Shown: positions 24,835 to 33,904, numbered from the stretch's first letter. The stretch is DNA of 64,000 nucleotides from Weizmannia acidilactici (GCF_008974225.1 NZ_BKZR01000003.1:47674-111673), one strand, 5' to 3'. Notes: a model not told the origin generated them from the letters alone. Numbers and translations are program-made.

Positions 24835-25929
24835 CTATTTCACAAGTATTTTTGCAAGCCCGGCCGGAATCATGTTTTTAATTGCCCGGTACATTTTTCC
24901 ATTGAAATAAAAAAATAAACTGATGGAACCCGCAGATCTGATCATTTTCCGCGACAATTTCCGGACGCTCCGCTGTTTCCTTACTTTATCATCGGATAAA
25001 TATACGGCTAGCAGCCCTCGGTTAATCAGTTTATGGAATTTTTCATTCGGAAGTTGCCCTGTATGTTTGTCCGCTTCCCGTAAAAAATGCTTCAGCCGTC
25101 GGAAAAGCTGTTCTTCATTCGGGTAATAAAAGCAAAAATTCAAATCTCCGCCTTTCTTGTCTTCATCCTGATCAATAAAATAGTCAAGCAAAATATGCAG
25201 CCCCTGTATATAAGGAAAGTAGCCGTCACGGATAATTTTTGCATATTCGGGGCGGAAATCATCCCGGAGCGCATAAGAGACGAGGCAGAAAATCCCGAGG
25301 GTCGAACCGGAACAAGCCGAAAACTCATACCATCCCATATCCGGAAAATCGGCTTTAAATTGTGCGAACCAATTCTCAAGCCGCGGCACCCGCTCTTCAA
25401 CCCGCACATGTTTATGTACCTGCAAATCCGAATAATAACGGCACAGTTCGAGCAAATAAGGTTTGATCGCTTCGTAATGGGGGATTGCTTTTAAAACGGA
25501 TTGGCAAGTCGTCACGAGCTCGTGCAGATAACCACCGTCGTTTTGGTCTTCGCGGAGCCGATAATAATTTTTTAAATTTGCCCCAACCGTCAGCGCATCG
25601 CACATTGATTCATGCAATGCCCGGAAATCATCCGGATCGAGCGATGTGCTGCGGTCACACAAATTATCCAAATAATCGCTGATCGTTTGGTAGGCGACAA
25701 TAAACTGAAAAGCCTGTGCACGTTCTTCCATTGCCAAAAGCCCCAGGATCGACCCGCCCTCACAATGGAACGTTTTATATTTGATGCTTGCAAGCGCCTG
25801 CGCCTTTAATTCTTCATTTGGAATTTGCCGTGCCCTTTCCCGCCAGTAGCGCAATTCGCGGTGGACAGCCGGCATCACCCTGCGGTAAACTTGGGCCATT
25901 AACGATATAGGGCAGGATGGGATTGTCAT
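24835..25929 (-). CDS. ytpB: Tetraprenyl-beta-curcumene synthase YtpB (DUF2600)
   Basis: 364 residues, matching the large-terpene-synthase family founded by B. subtilis YtpB, which cyclises heptaprenyl diphosphate (C35) to tetraprenyl-beta-curcumene. An acidic stretch T-I-S-D-Y-L-D-N-L-C-D-R near residue 82 and D-Y-F-I-D-Q-D-E-D near residue 246 are the likely metal-diphosphate sites. ATG 25929 is preceded by GAGGTGA. It lies 12 bp after ytpA and 12 bp before the monooxygenase, so the three are probably one transcript. A squalene-hopene-type cyclase, needed for sesquarterpenes, is not in this window. Confidence 0.9.
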   Translation of the reverse strand: MTIPSCPISLMAQVYRRVMPAVHRELRYWRERARQIPNEELKAQALASIKYKTFHCEGGSILGLLAMEERAQAFQFIVAYQTISDYLDNLCDRSTSLDPDDFRALHESMCDALTVGANLKNYYRLREDQNDGGYLHELVTTCQSVLKAIPHYEAIKPYLLELCRYYSDLQVHKHVRVEERVPRLENWFAQFKADFPDMGWYEFSACSGSTLGIFCLVSYALRDDFRPEYAKIIRDGYFPYIQGLHILLDYFIDQDEDKKGGDLNFCFYYPNEEQLFRRLKHFLREADKHTGQLPNEKFHKLINRGLLAVYLSDDKVRKQRSVRKLSRKMIRSAGSISLFFYFNGKMYRAIKNMIPAGLAKILVK

Positions 25930-25941
25930 CAGCGGTTCACC

Positions 25942-26748
25942 TCAATCAATGATATAGCCTAAAGCGCGGAGCCGGTTTTCCACGAAGTTTTTCGCATAAA
26001 GAAAAACATCTTCCCTTTCCGGTTCATTAAAAATTTCATGATAGCATTTCGGCCATTCTTTGTATAATTTTTCCGACAGCGTTGTTTGGTTAAACCAATC
26101 CAAAACCGCTACCTTGTCCACGATTTTATCATTGCCGCCCTGCATCACGAGAAACGGCACATCCGGCAGCCGGATCACATCGGCATGAGCCAGACGCATC
26201 GCCGCAATCAGCTCGCGGTACCAGCGGACGGAAACTTTCGTTAACATCAATGAATCATTTGCCGTCTTCATCTGAATTTCCTGGTTCCGCGTCGCCATCT
26301 GTACAGTCAGCGGGCTATTAAAGCGTATGGTTGGCGCAATTTGGTTTAATCCGATCGAAAGCAGGCCAAGCAGCTTTGAAGGATAAGTGACAAGCCCGAG
26401 GCACGGTGCGGAAAGGATAGCGCCTGCGATTTTCAAGCGCTCCCTTTCAAGCAGCCGGATCACCGCAAGCCCGCCCATGCTGTGGCCGAGGAGAAAAATC
26501 GGCAATTCAAATTGGTAAGCCGCCGTCACCCAGTCTTTAATCTCGGTTGTATATTCGTCAAAGGATTCGATATGCCCTCTTTGTGCCCTTGATGTCATGC
26601 CATGACCGGGAAGATCGCCCATCACCACATGAAAGCCGCTCGATCTCCACATCTCGATCAGCCAGCTGTAGCGGCGGTGGTGCTCCATCGCGCCATGGAC
26701 CATGACGATGACTGCTTTCGGATTTTCATCTGCTTCCCATTTCCACAT
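25942..26748 (-). CDS. ytpA: YtpA, alpha/beta hydrolase (lysophospholipase, bacilysocin synthesis)
   Basis: 268 residues. Nucleophile elbow G-H-S-M-G-G near residue 89, and V-M-V-H-G-A-M-E-H-H near residue 17 forms the oxyanion loop; an acid and histidine are in M-Q-G-G-N-D-K and C-Y-H-E-I-F. In B. subtilis, YtpA is a phospholipase needed for the phospholipid antibiotic bacilysocin. ATG 26748 has GGAGGCAAT upstream. First gene of the ytpA-ytpB-monooxygenase unit, divergent from ytoA. Confidence 0.88.
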   Translation of the reverse strand: MWKWEADENPKAVIVMVHGAMEHHRRYSWLIEMWRSSGFHVVMGDLPGHGMTSRAQRGHIESFDEYTTEIKDWVTAAYQFELPIFLLGHSMGGLAVIRLLERERLKIAGAILSAPCLGLVTYPSKLLGLLSIGLNQIAPTIRFNSPLTVQMATRNQEIQMKTANDSLMLTKVSVRWYRELIAAMRLAHADVIRLPDVPFLVMQGGNDKIVDKVAVLDWFNQTTLSEKLYKEWPKCYHEIFNEPEREDVFLYAKNFVENRLRALGYIID

Positions 26749-26965
26749 TTTATTGCCTCCTTCAAAACTGCGATACGATCGCCTTCCTTTATTTTACCCA
26801 TAATCCTCCCATTCTGAAAAACATATGCCGTTTCCATTCCAATTTATTCATAATTTGTTTACAATTCTTTATAAGGCAAACTAGCGAAAAAAACAAAGCA
26901 GATATTGCAGGAACCAACAGAAAAAAGCCTGTTGAAATCAGTTCTTTGAACAAGGAGTGGATTTG

Positions 26966-27490
26966 ATGATTTACCCTTTTCACGGCAAAACGCCTGTCAT
27001 TTCGCCAACTGCTTATATTGCTGACTATGTGACGATTACGGGGGATGTTGAAATCGGCGATGAATCCAGCATCTGGTTCAACACCGTAATCCGCGGCGAT
27101 GTCGCCCCAACGAGAATCGGCCGGAGAGTGAATGTCCAGGATAACTGCGTCCTGCACCAAAGCCCTAACACCCCGCTCATTTTGGAAGATGAAGTGACAG
27201 TCGGGCACCAGGCCATTTTACATAGCTGCCACATCCATCCGAAAGCCCTGATCGGCATGGGATCCATTATCCTGGACGGCGCCGAAATCGGGGAAGGTGC
27301 GTTTATCGGCGCAGGCAGCCTTGTGCCGCAGGGGAAAAAGATCCCGCCCCGTACGCTGGCATTTGGACGCCCCGCCAAAGTGATCCGCGAACTGACAGAA
27401 GAAGATATACAGGACATGCGCCGGATTGTCCACGAATATGCGGAAAAAGCGCAATACTACAAAGGGTCTGTTCCCGTTTCCGAAAGCTGA
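26966..27490 (+). CDS. ytoA: YtoA, gamma-carbonic-anhydrase-like hexapeptide protein
   Basis: 174 residues folding as a left-handed beta-helix of hexapeptide repeats. R-G-D-V-A-P near residue 49 and the histidines in V-G-H-Q-A-I-L-H-S-C-H near residue 84 are the zinc ligands typical of gamma-CA/YrdA proteins. Whether YtoA is an active carbonic anhydrase is unknown. ATG 26966 (M-I-Y-P-F-H-G) follows CAAGGAG at a normal distance; the longer frame start three codons upstream is not needed. Confidence 0.9.
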   Translation: MIYPFHGKTPVISPTAYIADYVTITGDVEIGDESSIWFNTVIRGDVAPTRIGRRVNVQDNCVLHQSPNTPLILEDEVTVGHQAILHSCHIHPKALIGMGSIILDGAEIGEGAFIGAGSLVPQGKKIPPRTLAFGRPAKVIRELTEEDIQDMRRIVHEYAEKAQYYKGSVPVSES

Positions 27491-27576
27491 TTCCGGAAGC
27501 GGGGCAGACCCCCCTATTTGTTCCTGCAATTTTTTCCGCTTTCCCGCAGCGGTTAACGTGTCGTGCGGTTTCTTGC

Positions 27577-29487
27577 CTAGCGCCTTCTGTATAGTGAAGC
27601 TCCGGCAAGCTGGCCGCGGGCTTGTTTTTGAAAATCATATTTGTCTTCCACGTATACAGCATGCCATACTATGAAAATCAGGACGGTCCAGATTTTCCGG
27701 CTGTAGTCAAGTTTGCCCGCGCAATGGTCTTCCAACAGTTTTAAGACATATTGTTTATTGATGATATCATCGGTCGGGCTTTCTTTTATCGTCTGTACCG
27801 CCCAGTCATGCATTTCCTCTTTCAGCCAGTGGCGGATCGGAACCGGGAACCCAAGTTTTTTCCGGTTCAACACATGGTCCGGCACAATGCCTTCTGCCGC
27901 TTTTCTTAAAATATACTTCGTCGTGTTATGGGACGTTTTTAAACTCGACGGAATTTGCGAGGCCACCCGGAACACTTCCTTATCCAAAAACGGCACGCGC
28001 AGTTCAAGCGAATGGGCCATTGTCATCCGGTCTGCTTTCAGCAAAATATCGCCGCGCATCCACGTATGGATATCGATATACTGCATGCGGTCAACCGGGT
28101 CATAACCCTTCGTCTCATTGTACAGCGGCCTTGTAATATCGCGGTAATCGAGATCGCTGCGGTAAGTCCTGAGCAAGTCCCTTTTTTCTTCTTCCGTATA
28201 CATTTTCGCATTTCCGATATAACGGTCTTCCATCGGCGTCACGCCGCGCTCGATAAAACTTTTCCCTTTAATCCCTTCAGGCAGCACTTTTGCCAAAGCT
28301 TTCAAAAGCGATTTTCCGGCAACAGGAATTTTATCGAAAACTTCAAGAGACTGCGGTTCGCGGTAAATATTGTAGCCGCCGAACAATTCGTCTGCGCCTT
28401 CCCCGGACAAGACAACCGTGACATGCTTCCTGGCTTCGCGCGCCACGAAATACAGCGGCACACAGGCAGGATCGGCAAGCGGGTCATCCATATGCCAAAT
28501 AATTTTCGGCAGTTCTTTCATATATTCCTGTGGCGTGATCACATAACTGATATTTTCGACACCAAGTTTTTCCGCCGTCTCTTTGGCGACGTCAATTTCG
28601 CTGTAGCCTTCGCGTTCAAAGCCGACAGAAAAAGTTTTAATCGCCGGGTGGAATTGTTTCGCTATCGATGCGGTGATCGAAGAGTCGATCCCGCCGGAAA
28701 GGAAAGCCCCAACCGGCACGTCGCTGCGCATATGGACTTTGACGGAATCAACGAGCACATCGCGCACTTCTTTAATAAATTCGTCTTCGCTTTTTTGCAC
28801 CGGATGGAACGATGCTTTAAAATACCGCTTAATTTCCATCGGTTTACCGATTTTCTTGATAAAATAATGGCCCGGTTCCAATTTTTGAACGCCTTTTGTC
28901 ATGCTGTAAGGTTCCGGGACAAATTGATACGTTAAATAATGCTGGACTGCATCGTAATTAAGTTCCGGATTTTCCATCGCGAGCAAAATGCTTTTCTTCT
29001 CGGAGCCGAAATACATTTCTTCCCCGCTCTGGTAATAGAAAAACGGTTTGATGCCGAACGGGTCACGTGCCCCGCACAACGTCTGTTCCTGCTTGTCCCA
29101 AATCACAAAGGCGAACATACCGCGCAGTTTTCCAACTGCTTTTTCGCCAAGATGGCTGTACAGTGCGAGGATCACTTCCGTATCGGAATTTGTTTCGAAC
29201 GTAAGCCCTTCTTTTAGCAATGCCTCACGCAATTCGACATAGTTATAAATTTCGCCGTTAAAAATGATCCAATACCGTTCGTTTTCATATGTTAAAGGCT
29301 GGTGCCCCGCGGCAAGGTCAATAATGCTTAGACGGCGGAATCCGAACTGGATATGTTCGTCTTCGTAGTAGCCTTCATCATCAGGACCGCGATGCACAAT
29401 CATATTGTTCATGCTTTTAAACAGTTGCCTGTCTTCATCTGATAATGCAATTGGATGGTCATGGACGCAGCCAATAAATCCGCACAT
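27577..29487 (-). CDS. asnB: Asparagine synthetase (glutamine-hydrolysing) AsnB
   Basis: 636 residues, full length. Cys2 after the initiator Met (M-C-G-F-I-G) is the glutaminase nucleophile, so ATG 29487 must be the real start rather than the longer frame; AGGTGA lies about 12 bases upstream. The synthetase half has the ATP pyrophosphatase loop F-L-S-G-G-I-D-S-S near residue 261 and G-E-G-A-D-E-L-F-G-G-Y near 346. It converts aspartate and glutamine to asparagine. asnB, metK and pckA keep the B. subtilis neighbourhood. Confidence 0.96.
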   Translation of the reverse strand: MCGFIGCVHDHPIALSDEDRQLFKSMNNMIVHRGPDDEGYYEDEHIQFGFRRLSIIDLAAGHQPLTYENERYWIIFNGEIYNYVELREALLKEGLTFETNSDTEVILALYSHLGEKAVGKLRGMFAFVIWDKQEQTLCGARDPFGIKPFFYYQSGEEMYFGSEKKSILLAMENPELNYDAVQHYLTYQFVPEPYSMTKGVQKLEPGHYFIKKIGKPMEIKRYFKASFHPVQKSEDEFIKEVRDVLVDSVKVHMRSDVPVGAFLSGGIDSSITASIAKQFHPAIKTFSVGFEREGYSEIDVAKETAEKLGVENISYVITPQEYMKELPKIIWHMDDPLADPACVPLYFVAREARKHVTVVLSGEGADELFGGYNIYREPQSLEVFDKIPVAGKSLLKALAKVLPEGIKGKSFIERGVTPMEDRYIGNAKMYTEEEKRDLLRTYRSDLDYRDITRPLYNETKGYDPVDRMQYIDIHTWMRGDILLKADRMTMAHSLELRVPFLDKEVFRVASQIPSSLKTSHNTTKYILRKAAEGIVPDHVLNRKKLGFPVPIRHWLKEEMHDWAVQTIKESPTDDIINKQYVLKLLEDHCAGKLDYSRKIWTVLIFIVWHAVYVEDKYDFQKQARGQLAGASLYRRR

Positions 29488-29734
29488 GAGGAAAGTCACC
29501 TACTTTGATAGTTTCGATACATTTTATTTTAAAATTTTTTCGTGAAAAAACAAATGAAGGAAGAAACCTTCTGACAAACCATTTTTATGGCAGCCCTTTT
29601 CCGGCGCCATTTTCAACACATGTAATATATATTAGCATTTTTTCCGGCATTTTTGCAGGAAAAAATACGATTTGTTAAAAAAGAAACAAACTGCATGGGA
29701 GGAACGTACCGGCCCGGGCCGTGTTGATGCATTC

Positions 29735-29870
29735 CGAGACTCCCCGATTTGGATCAGGTTCTCCCCGTTGCACCGGTTTTTCCCCTGTTTTGCCAATCTT
29801 TCTCCCCAAAGTGCCGCGCTTACTCGTCTGGCGGTTCTCCCCATTTCGAACCGGATTCTCCCCGGTTCAC
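29735..29870. repeat. Intergenic array of TCTCCCC units, about 21-base period
   Basis: CTCCCC or TTCCCC starts at 29740, 29761, 29780, 29802, 29837 and 29858, with a diverged ACTCGTC copy near 29822. Most spacings are 19-22 bases. Units share no protein reading and vary between the motifs. The period equals that of the CCGCTGAT array at 21513 although the motif differs. Confidence 0.65.
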
Positions 29871-29945
29871 CTATTGGTTTTTCTTTACATTTTTCTAATT
29901 ATTCTCTCCAATGCAGAACTTTTTGTCCAGCTCTTTCAAACATAA

Positions 29946-29982
29946 GAAAAGAGCGGCTGCCAAAATCAGGCCCCGCTCCTTA
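29946..29982 (-). terminator. Terminator of metK
   Basis: GAGCGG (29951-29956) pairs with CCGCTC (29973-29978), with T-rich sequence after it on the minus strand, close behind the metK stop. Confidence 0.65.
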
Positions 29983-29988
29983 TCTACA

Positions 29989-31200
29989 TTAATTTTCCTT
30001 ATAATTGTGCACAAACACACTCAACGCTTCGGCTTTATCCGTTTTTTCCCACGGCACGTTTAAATCGTTGCGGCCGAAATGCCCATACGCAGCGGTCTGC
30101 CGGTAAATAGGGCGGCGCAGGTCAAGCATTTTGATAATGCCGGCCGGTCGCAGGTCAAAGTTGGCTTGTACGGCTTTAATCAACACTTCCTCAGAAACTT
30201 TTCCGGTACCGAACGTATCAATGGAGATGGATACAGGTTTCGCCACCCCTATCGCATACGCAAGCTGCACTTCACATTTTTCCGCCAGCCCGGCCGCCAC
30301 AATATTTTTCGCGACATAGCGGGCTGCATAGGTAGCGGAACGGTCCACTTTCGTCGGGTCTTTTCCGGAGAATGCGCCGCCGCCGTGGCGGGCATAGCCG
30401 CCGTACGTGTCTACAATAATTTTGCGGCCGGTCAAACCGGCATCCCCCTGCGGTCCGCCGATCACAAAACGGCCGGTCGGGTTAATGAAATATTTCGTGT
30501 CCGCATCAAGGAGATGGGCAGGCACGACCGGTTCGATGACATGCTTTTTCATATCTGCCTGAATCTGCTCAAGGCTGACGTCCGGATTGTGCTGTGTGGA
30601 GATGACAATTGTATCGATGCGGACAGGTTTATTGTTTTCATCATATTCAACGGTCACCTGCGTTTTCGCATCCGGGCGCAGATACGGAAGTACTTCCTTT
30701 TTACGGAGTTCGGCAAGGCGGCGCGCCAGCTTATGGGCGAGCGAGATCGGCAGCGGCATCAGTTCTTCCGTCTCATTGCAGGCAAAACCGAACATTAAGC
30801 CCTGGTCGCCTGCCCCGATCGCTTCAATTTCTTCATCGCTCATCTGGCCTTCGCGCGCTTCCAGTGCCTGGTTGACACCCCGCGCGATATCCTCGGACTG
30901 TTCGTCAATCGAAGTCAGCACCGCGCACGTTTCGGCATCAAATCCAAATTTCGCGCGTGTATAACCGATTTCTTTAATCGTTTGCCGCACCACTTTTGGA
31001 ATGTCCACATATGTATTCGTGGAAATTTCCCCCGTAACAAGCACAAGGCCGGTTGTAACTGAAGTTTCGCAGGCGACGCGGGCATTCGGGTCTTTTGCCA
31101 GAATTGCATCCAAAATTGCATCGGAAATCTGGTCGCAAATTTTATCAGGATGGCCTTCCGTGACCGATTCCGATGTGAACAAATGCCGTCTTTTTGACAT
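29989..31200 (-). CDS. metK: S-adenosylmethionine synthetase MetK
   Basis: 403 residues, standard length. Family motifs: S-E-G-H-P-D-K-like T-E-G-H-P-D-K near residue 14, G-A-G-D-Q-G-L-M-F-G near 122, and G-G-G-A-F-S-G-K-D near 273. It makes SAM from methionine and ATP for all the methyltransferases and radical SAM enzymes of the window. ATG 31200 has TAAGGAGG. Transcription is controlled by the SAM-I riboswitch immediately upstream, so product represses its own synthesis. Confidence 0.97.
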   Translation of the reverse strand: MSKRRHLFTSESVTEGHPDKICDQISDAILDAILAKDPNARVACETSVTTGLVLVTGEISTNTYVDIPKVVRQTIKEIGYTRAKFGFDAETCAVLTSIDEQSEDIARGVNQALEAREGQMSDEEIEAIGAGDQGLMFGFACNETEELMPLPISLAHKLARRLAELRKKEVLPYLRPDAKTQVTVEYDENNKPVRIDTIVISTQHNPDVSLEQIQADMKKHVIEPVVPAHLLDADTKYFINPTGRFVIGGPQGDAGLTGRKIIVDTYGGYARHGGGAFSGKDPTKVDRSATYAARYVAKNIVAAGLAEKCEVQLAYAIGVAKPVSISIDTFGTGKVSEEVLIKAVQANFDLRPAGIIKMLDLRRPIYRQTAAYGHFGRNDLNVPWEKTDKAEALSVFVHNYKEN

Positions 31201-31328
31201 TCACTTTTCCTCCTTAAATGGGTTGCTGTTTTTATCCTCTTTAACGGTACTCATTACCCTTATTATGTCAGGCTCAAAATTAAATATCAAATTCCAAGTA
31301 TACCTATAGGAAATAAAGCGGCCAATAA

Positions 31329-31545
31329 TAAAAACCTTTCCGACCAATGGGAGAGTGGAAAGGTTTTGACTATTGCTTATCGCGCCTTTCACTCTTATCG
31401 TTCAAGGAATCCTTTCCTTGCTGCAGGTTAGCACCTTTGCCTGGAAGTTAAAGCGGCGGCTGCGTTGCGAGCGCATCGCCTGTTCCAGCGGCGGGTTGCT
31501 GGGTTTCATTGGGCCCGTCCCTCCACCAGCTCGGGATAAGAGTAT
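31329..31545 (-). promoter_or_regulatory. SAM-I (S-box) riboswitch of metK
   Basis: Minus-strand leader with P1 arms CTCTTATC and GATAAGAG, the core G-A-G-G-G-A-C-G-G-G-C-C-C and A-T-G-A-A-A-C-C-C-A-G-C-A-A-C-C (about 31493-31527), then GGTGCTAACCT (31423-31433) and a terminator hairpin AAAACCTTTCC/GGAAAGGTTTT (31331-31367) followed by TTTTATTATT. High SAM would stop transcription before metK. Confidence 0.95.
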
Positions 31546-31559
31546 CCGTTCAAAGTAAA

Positions 31560-31588
31560 ATCATACGCAATTTACCGGCCAGTGTCAA
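31560..31588 (-). promoter_or_regulatory. SigA promoter of metK
   Basis: TTGACA (31583-31588), 17-base spacer, TATGAT (31560-31565) on the minus strand, just upstream of the riboswitch. Confidence 0.85.
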
Positions 31589-31694
31589 TGTTTTTTCATT
31601 GTCTGCGGGAAGTTTCCACGATCAAAAAGCCTGTTTCCCTTTCTTTCCTATTTCATCACATATTTCAATCACAAGTATGTGACAATCAAATAAA

Positions 31695-31705
31695 TATGTT
31701 ATACT
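31695..31705 (+). promoter_or_regulatory. CcpN-like operator at the pckA promoter
   Basis: TATGTTATACT matches the CcpN recognition pattern TRTGHYATAYW at every position and overlaps the likely -10 region (TATACT). In B. subtilis, CcpN represses pckA and gapB during glycolytic growth. A weaker half-match lies upstream at about 31676. Confidence 0.6.
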
Positions 31706-31755
31706 AATATCGTTTACAAGATAGAATAAGATTTTCAAAGGGGCGGTTTATCGAA

Positions 31756-33342
31756 ATGGATCTTATTGGCACTTCTGATGATTTAAAACTTTTGCTTTCG
31801 GGGAAAAATGTACGCACTCAGCTTTCCGTACCACAATTAATGGAAAAAATATTAGTAAGGAAAGAAGCGGTGCTGACCTCTACCGGGGCCGTTTCCGCTG
31901 TAACGGGAAAATATACGGGAAGATCGCCGAAAGACAAATTTATCGTTGTCGACTCCGAATCAAAAAGCCGCATCGACTGGGGAAATGCCAACCAGCCGAT
32001 CTCTGTCGGAGTGTTCAACAAGCTTTACAAAAAAATGGTGCAGTATTTAAAAAGCAGAAACGAGATTTTTCTGTTTAAAGGATTTGCAGGTGCCGATCCT
32101 TCCAGCCGCCTTCCGATCCAGGTCGTGAACGAGTTCGCCTGGCATAATTTATTTGCGCACCAATTGTTTATCCGGCCGGACGCGAAGGAACTGCAGGAAC
32201 ACGAGGCGCAATTCACCATTTTGTCCGCGCCGCTGTTCAAAGCTGACCCGGCTACAGACGGTACGCATTCCGAAGTCTTTATCATCATTTCGCTTGAACG
32301 GCGCATCATTTTAATCGGCGGAACGGAATATGCCGGTGAAATGAAAAAAAGCATCTTTTCTATTATGAATTATTTGCTGCCGCAAAAAGGCATCCTTTCC
32401 ATGCACTGTTCCGCAAATACCGGTAAAAATGGCGATACGGCGCTGTTTTTCGGTTTGTCCGGAACCGGGAAAACGACTTTGTCAGCAGACCCGGACCGCG
32501 CGCTTGTGGGCGATGATGAACACGGCTGGTCGGACAGCGGCATATTTAACATCGAAGGCGGCTGCTATGCAAAATGCATCGGGTTGACGGAAGAAAAAGA
32601 ACCGCAAATTTACCGGGCGATCCAATTCGGAACCGTCCTTGAAAATGTTGTCGTCGATCCGGAATCCCGCAGTCCGCAGTTTGAGAATAATACGCTTACC
32701 GAAAACACAAGGGCCGCTTATCCGATTGAAAACATCGGAAACATTGCCCGCTCCGGCATGGCCGGCCATCCGGGCACAATTATCTTCCTGACGGCCGATG
32801 CATCCGGTGTCCTGCCGCCGATCAGCAGGCTGACAAAGGAACAGGCGATGTACCATTTCTTAAGCGGCTATACATCGAAACTGGCTGGCACCGAACGCGG
32901 CGTCACCAGCCCGGAAGCCGTTTTCTCTACCTGTTTCGGCGCGCCGTTTTTGCCGCTTGAACCGGCTGTATACGCGAAAATGCTTGGAGAAAAAATTGAA
33001 AAGCACCATGTCCAAGTATTCCTCGTCAATACCGGCTGGACTGGCGGACCGTACGGCACCGGGGCGCGCATAAAATTAAGCTACACAAGGGCAATGGTCC
33101 GGGCCGCAATCGGTGGAAAACTGAAAGATGCACCAACGCAGCAGGATGACATTTTCGGTTTGCACATCCCGCTCCATATCGACGGTGTGCCGGATCACGT
33201 CCTGTTTCCGGCAGAAACTTGGGAAGACAAACAGGCTTACCGCCAAAAAGCGCTTGAGCTTGCTGCACGCTTCAAGGAGAACTTCTGGAAATTCGCGTCC
33301 ATACCGGGCGAGATCGAAAAACTCGGCGGTCCACTCGTTTAA
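31756..33342 (+). CDS. pckA: Phosphoenolpyruvate carboxykinase (ATP) PckA
   Basis: 528 residues, full length. It converts oxaloacetate and ATP to PEP and CO2 for gluconeogenesis. Motifs: phosphate loop G-L-S-G-T-G-K-T-T near residue 235, kinase-2 motif L-V-G-D-D-E-H-G-W near 254, and the early R-S-P-K-D-K-F substrate motif near 54. ATG 31756 has AAGGGGCGG upstream. Divergent from metK; a CcpN-like site predicts repression by glucose. Confidence 0.97.
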   Translation: MDLIGTSDDLKLLLSGKNVRTQLSVPQLMEKILVRKEAVLTSTGAVSAVTGKYTGRSPKDKFIVVDSESKSRIDWGNANQPISVGVFNKLYKKMVQYLKSRNEIFLFKGFAGADPSSRLPIQVVNEFAWHNLFAHQLFIRPDAKELQEHEAQFTILSAPLFKADPATDGTHSEVFIIISLERRIILIGGTEYAGEMKKSIFSIMNYLLPQKGILSMHCSANTGKNGDTALFFGLSGTGKTTLSADPDRALVGDDEHGWSDSGIFNIEGGCYAKCIGLTEEKEPQIYRAIQFGTVLENVVVDPESRSPQFENNTLTENTRAAYPIENIGNIARSGMAGHPGTIIFLTADASGVLPPISRLTKEQAMYHFLSGYTSKLAGTERGVTSPEAVFSTCFGAPFLPLEPAVYAKMLGEKIEKHHVQVFLVNTGWTGGPYGTGARIKLSYTRAMVRAAIGGKLKDAPTQQDDIFGLHIPLHIDGVPDHVLFPAETWEDKQAYRQKALELAARFKENFWKFASIPGEIEKLGGPLV

Positions 33343-33409
33343 ACCGGCGGGAGCCGCGAGAAAGGCGCCTCAGTAATCCGGCTATCCTTACGCATCCAAA
33401 TAACGGACT

Positions 33410-33805
33410 TTAAAACCACATACTTGCCTGGACGGCGTTGATCCCTTCCTGAACGGCCCATTGGTGGTGGCCGCCGCTCATTTTTGCGGCAGCCTCGTGA
33501 AGATTTAGCCATTCCAGTTTTTGGCTTCCTTCACTGGGCTGTTCGATTTTTCCTAAATAAAACAGCCCTTCGTCTATCGTATGTTGCCTTGTGAATTGTG
33601 CAGCTTTTCCTAAAAAACTCCCGACTTCCAATTCCGCCCCGACCGTACGCTTGAGGCAGGCAATATCCGATTCCCCCTGCCCGATTTTACCTCCCGGCAG
33701 CACATAACCATTATATTTCAGAACCGCCCCGACCCTTTCTTTTTTTGCATCAAAAATAACGGCATAGGCGCCGCAGTCTTTCATATAGGTCCCTTTCGTT
33801 TCCAT
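33410..33805 (-). CDS. Nudix-fold protein with degenerate catalytic box
   Basis: 131 residues. The fold and position of a Nudix box are clear (L-P-G-G-K-I-G-Q-G-E near residue 54), but the second half reads R-T-V-G-A-E-L-E-V where active enzymes have R-E-U-x-E-E-x-G-U. Two of the metal-binding glutamates are thus absent. It may bind a nucleotide without hydrolysing it, or hydrolyse poorly. ATG 33805 with GGAAAGGAGTGG is preferred to the longer frame. It stands between pckA and ytmB; no equivalent comes to mind there in B. subtilis. Confidence 0.75.
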   Translation of the reverse strand: METKGTYMKDCGAYAVIFDAKKERVGAVLKYNGYVLPGGKIGQGESDIACLKRTVGAELEVGSFLGKAAQFTRQHTIDEGLFYLGKIEQPSEGSQKLEWLNLHEAAAKMSGGHHQWAVQEGINAVQASMWF

Positions 33806-33866
33806 TACAGGCCACTCCTTTCCTGCTTTACAAAATAGTATTTGCTTTCGTGCCTCTTTCATTCAA

Positions 33867-33904
33867 AAAACATGCGCCGCAGTTCGAAACGCGGCGCATG
33901 TTTT
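33867..33904 (-). terminator. Terminator of ytmB
   Basis: Perfect 14-base arms AAAACATGCGCCGC and GCGGCGCATGTTTT around a ten-base loop; the outer arm overlaps the ytmB stop codon. Confidence 0.85.

Larger units (their letters stand above)
29488..29988. other. Intergenic region metK-asnB with CTCCCC array
   Basis: 500 bases without a gene. The left part is AT-rich and should hold the asnB promoter. The middle carries the CTCCCC array and the right end carries the metK terminator. Confidence 0.6.
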
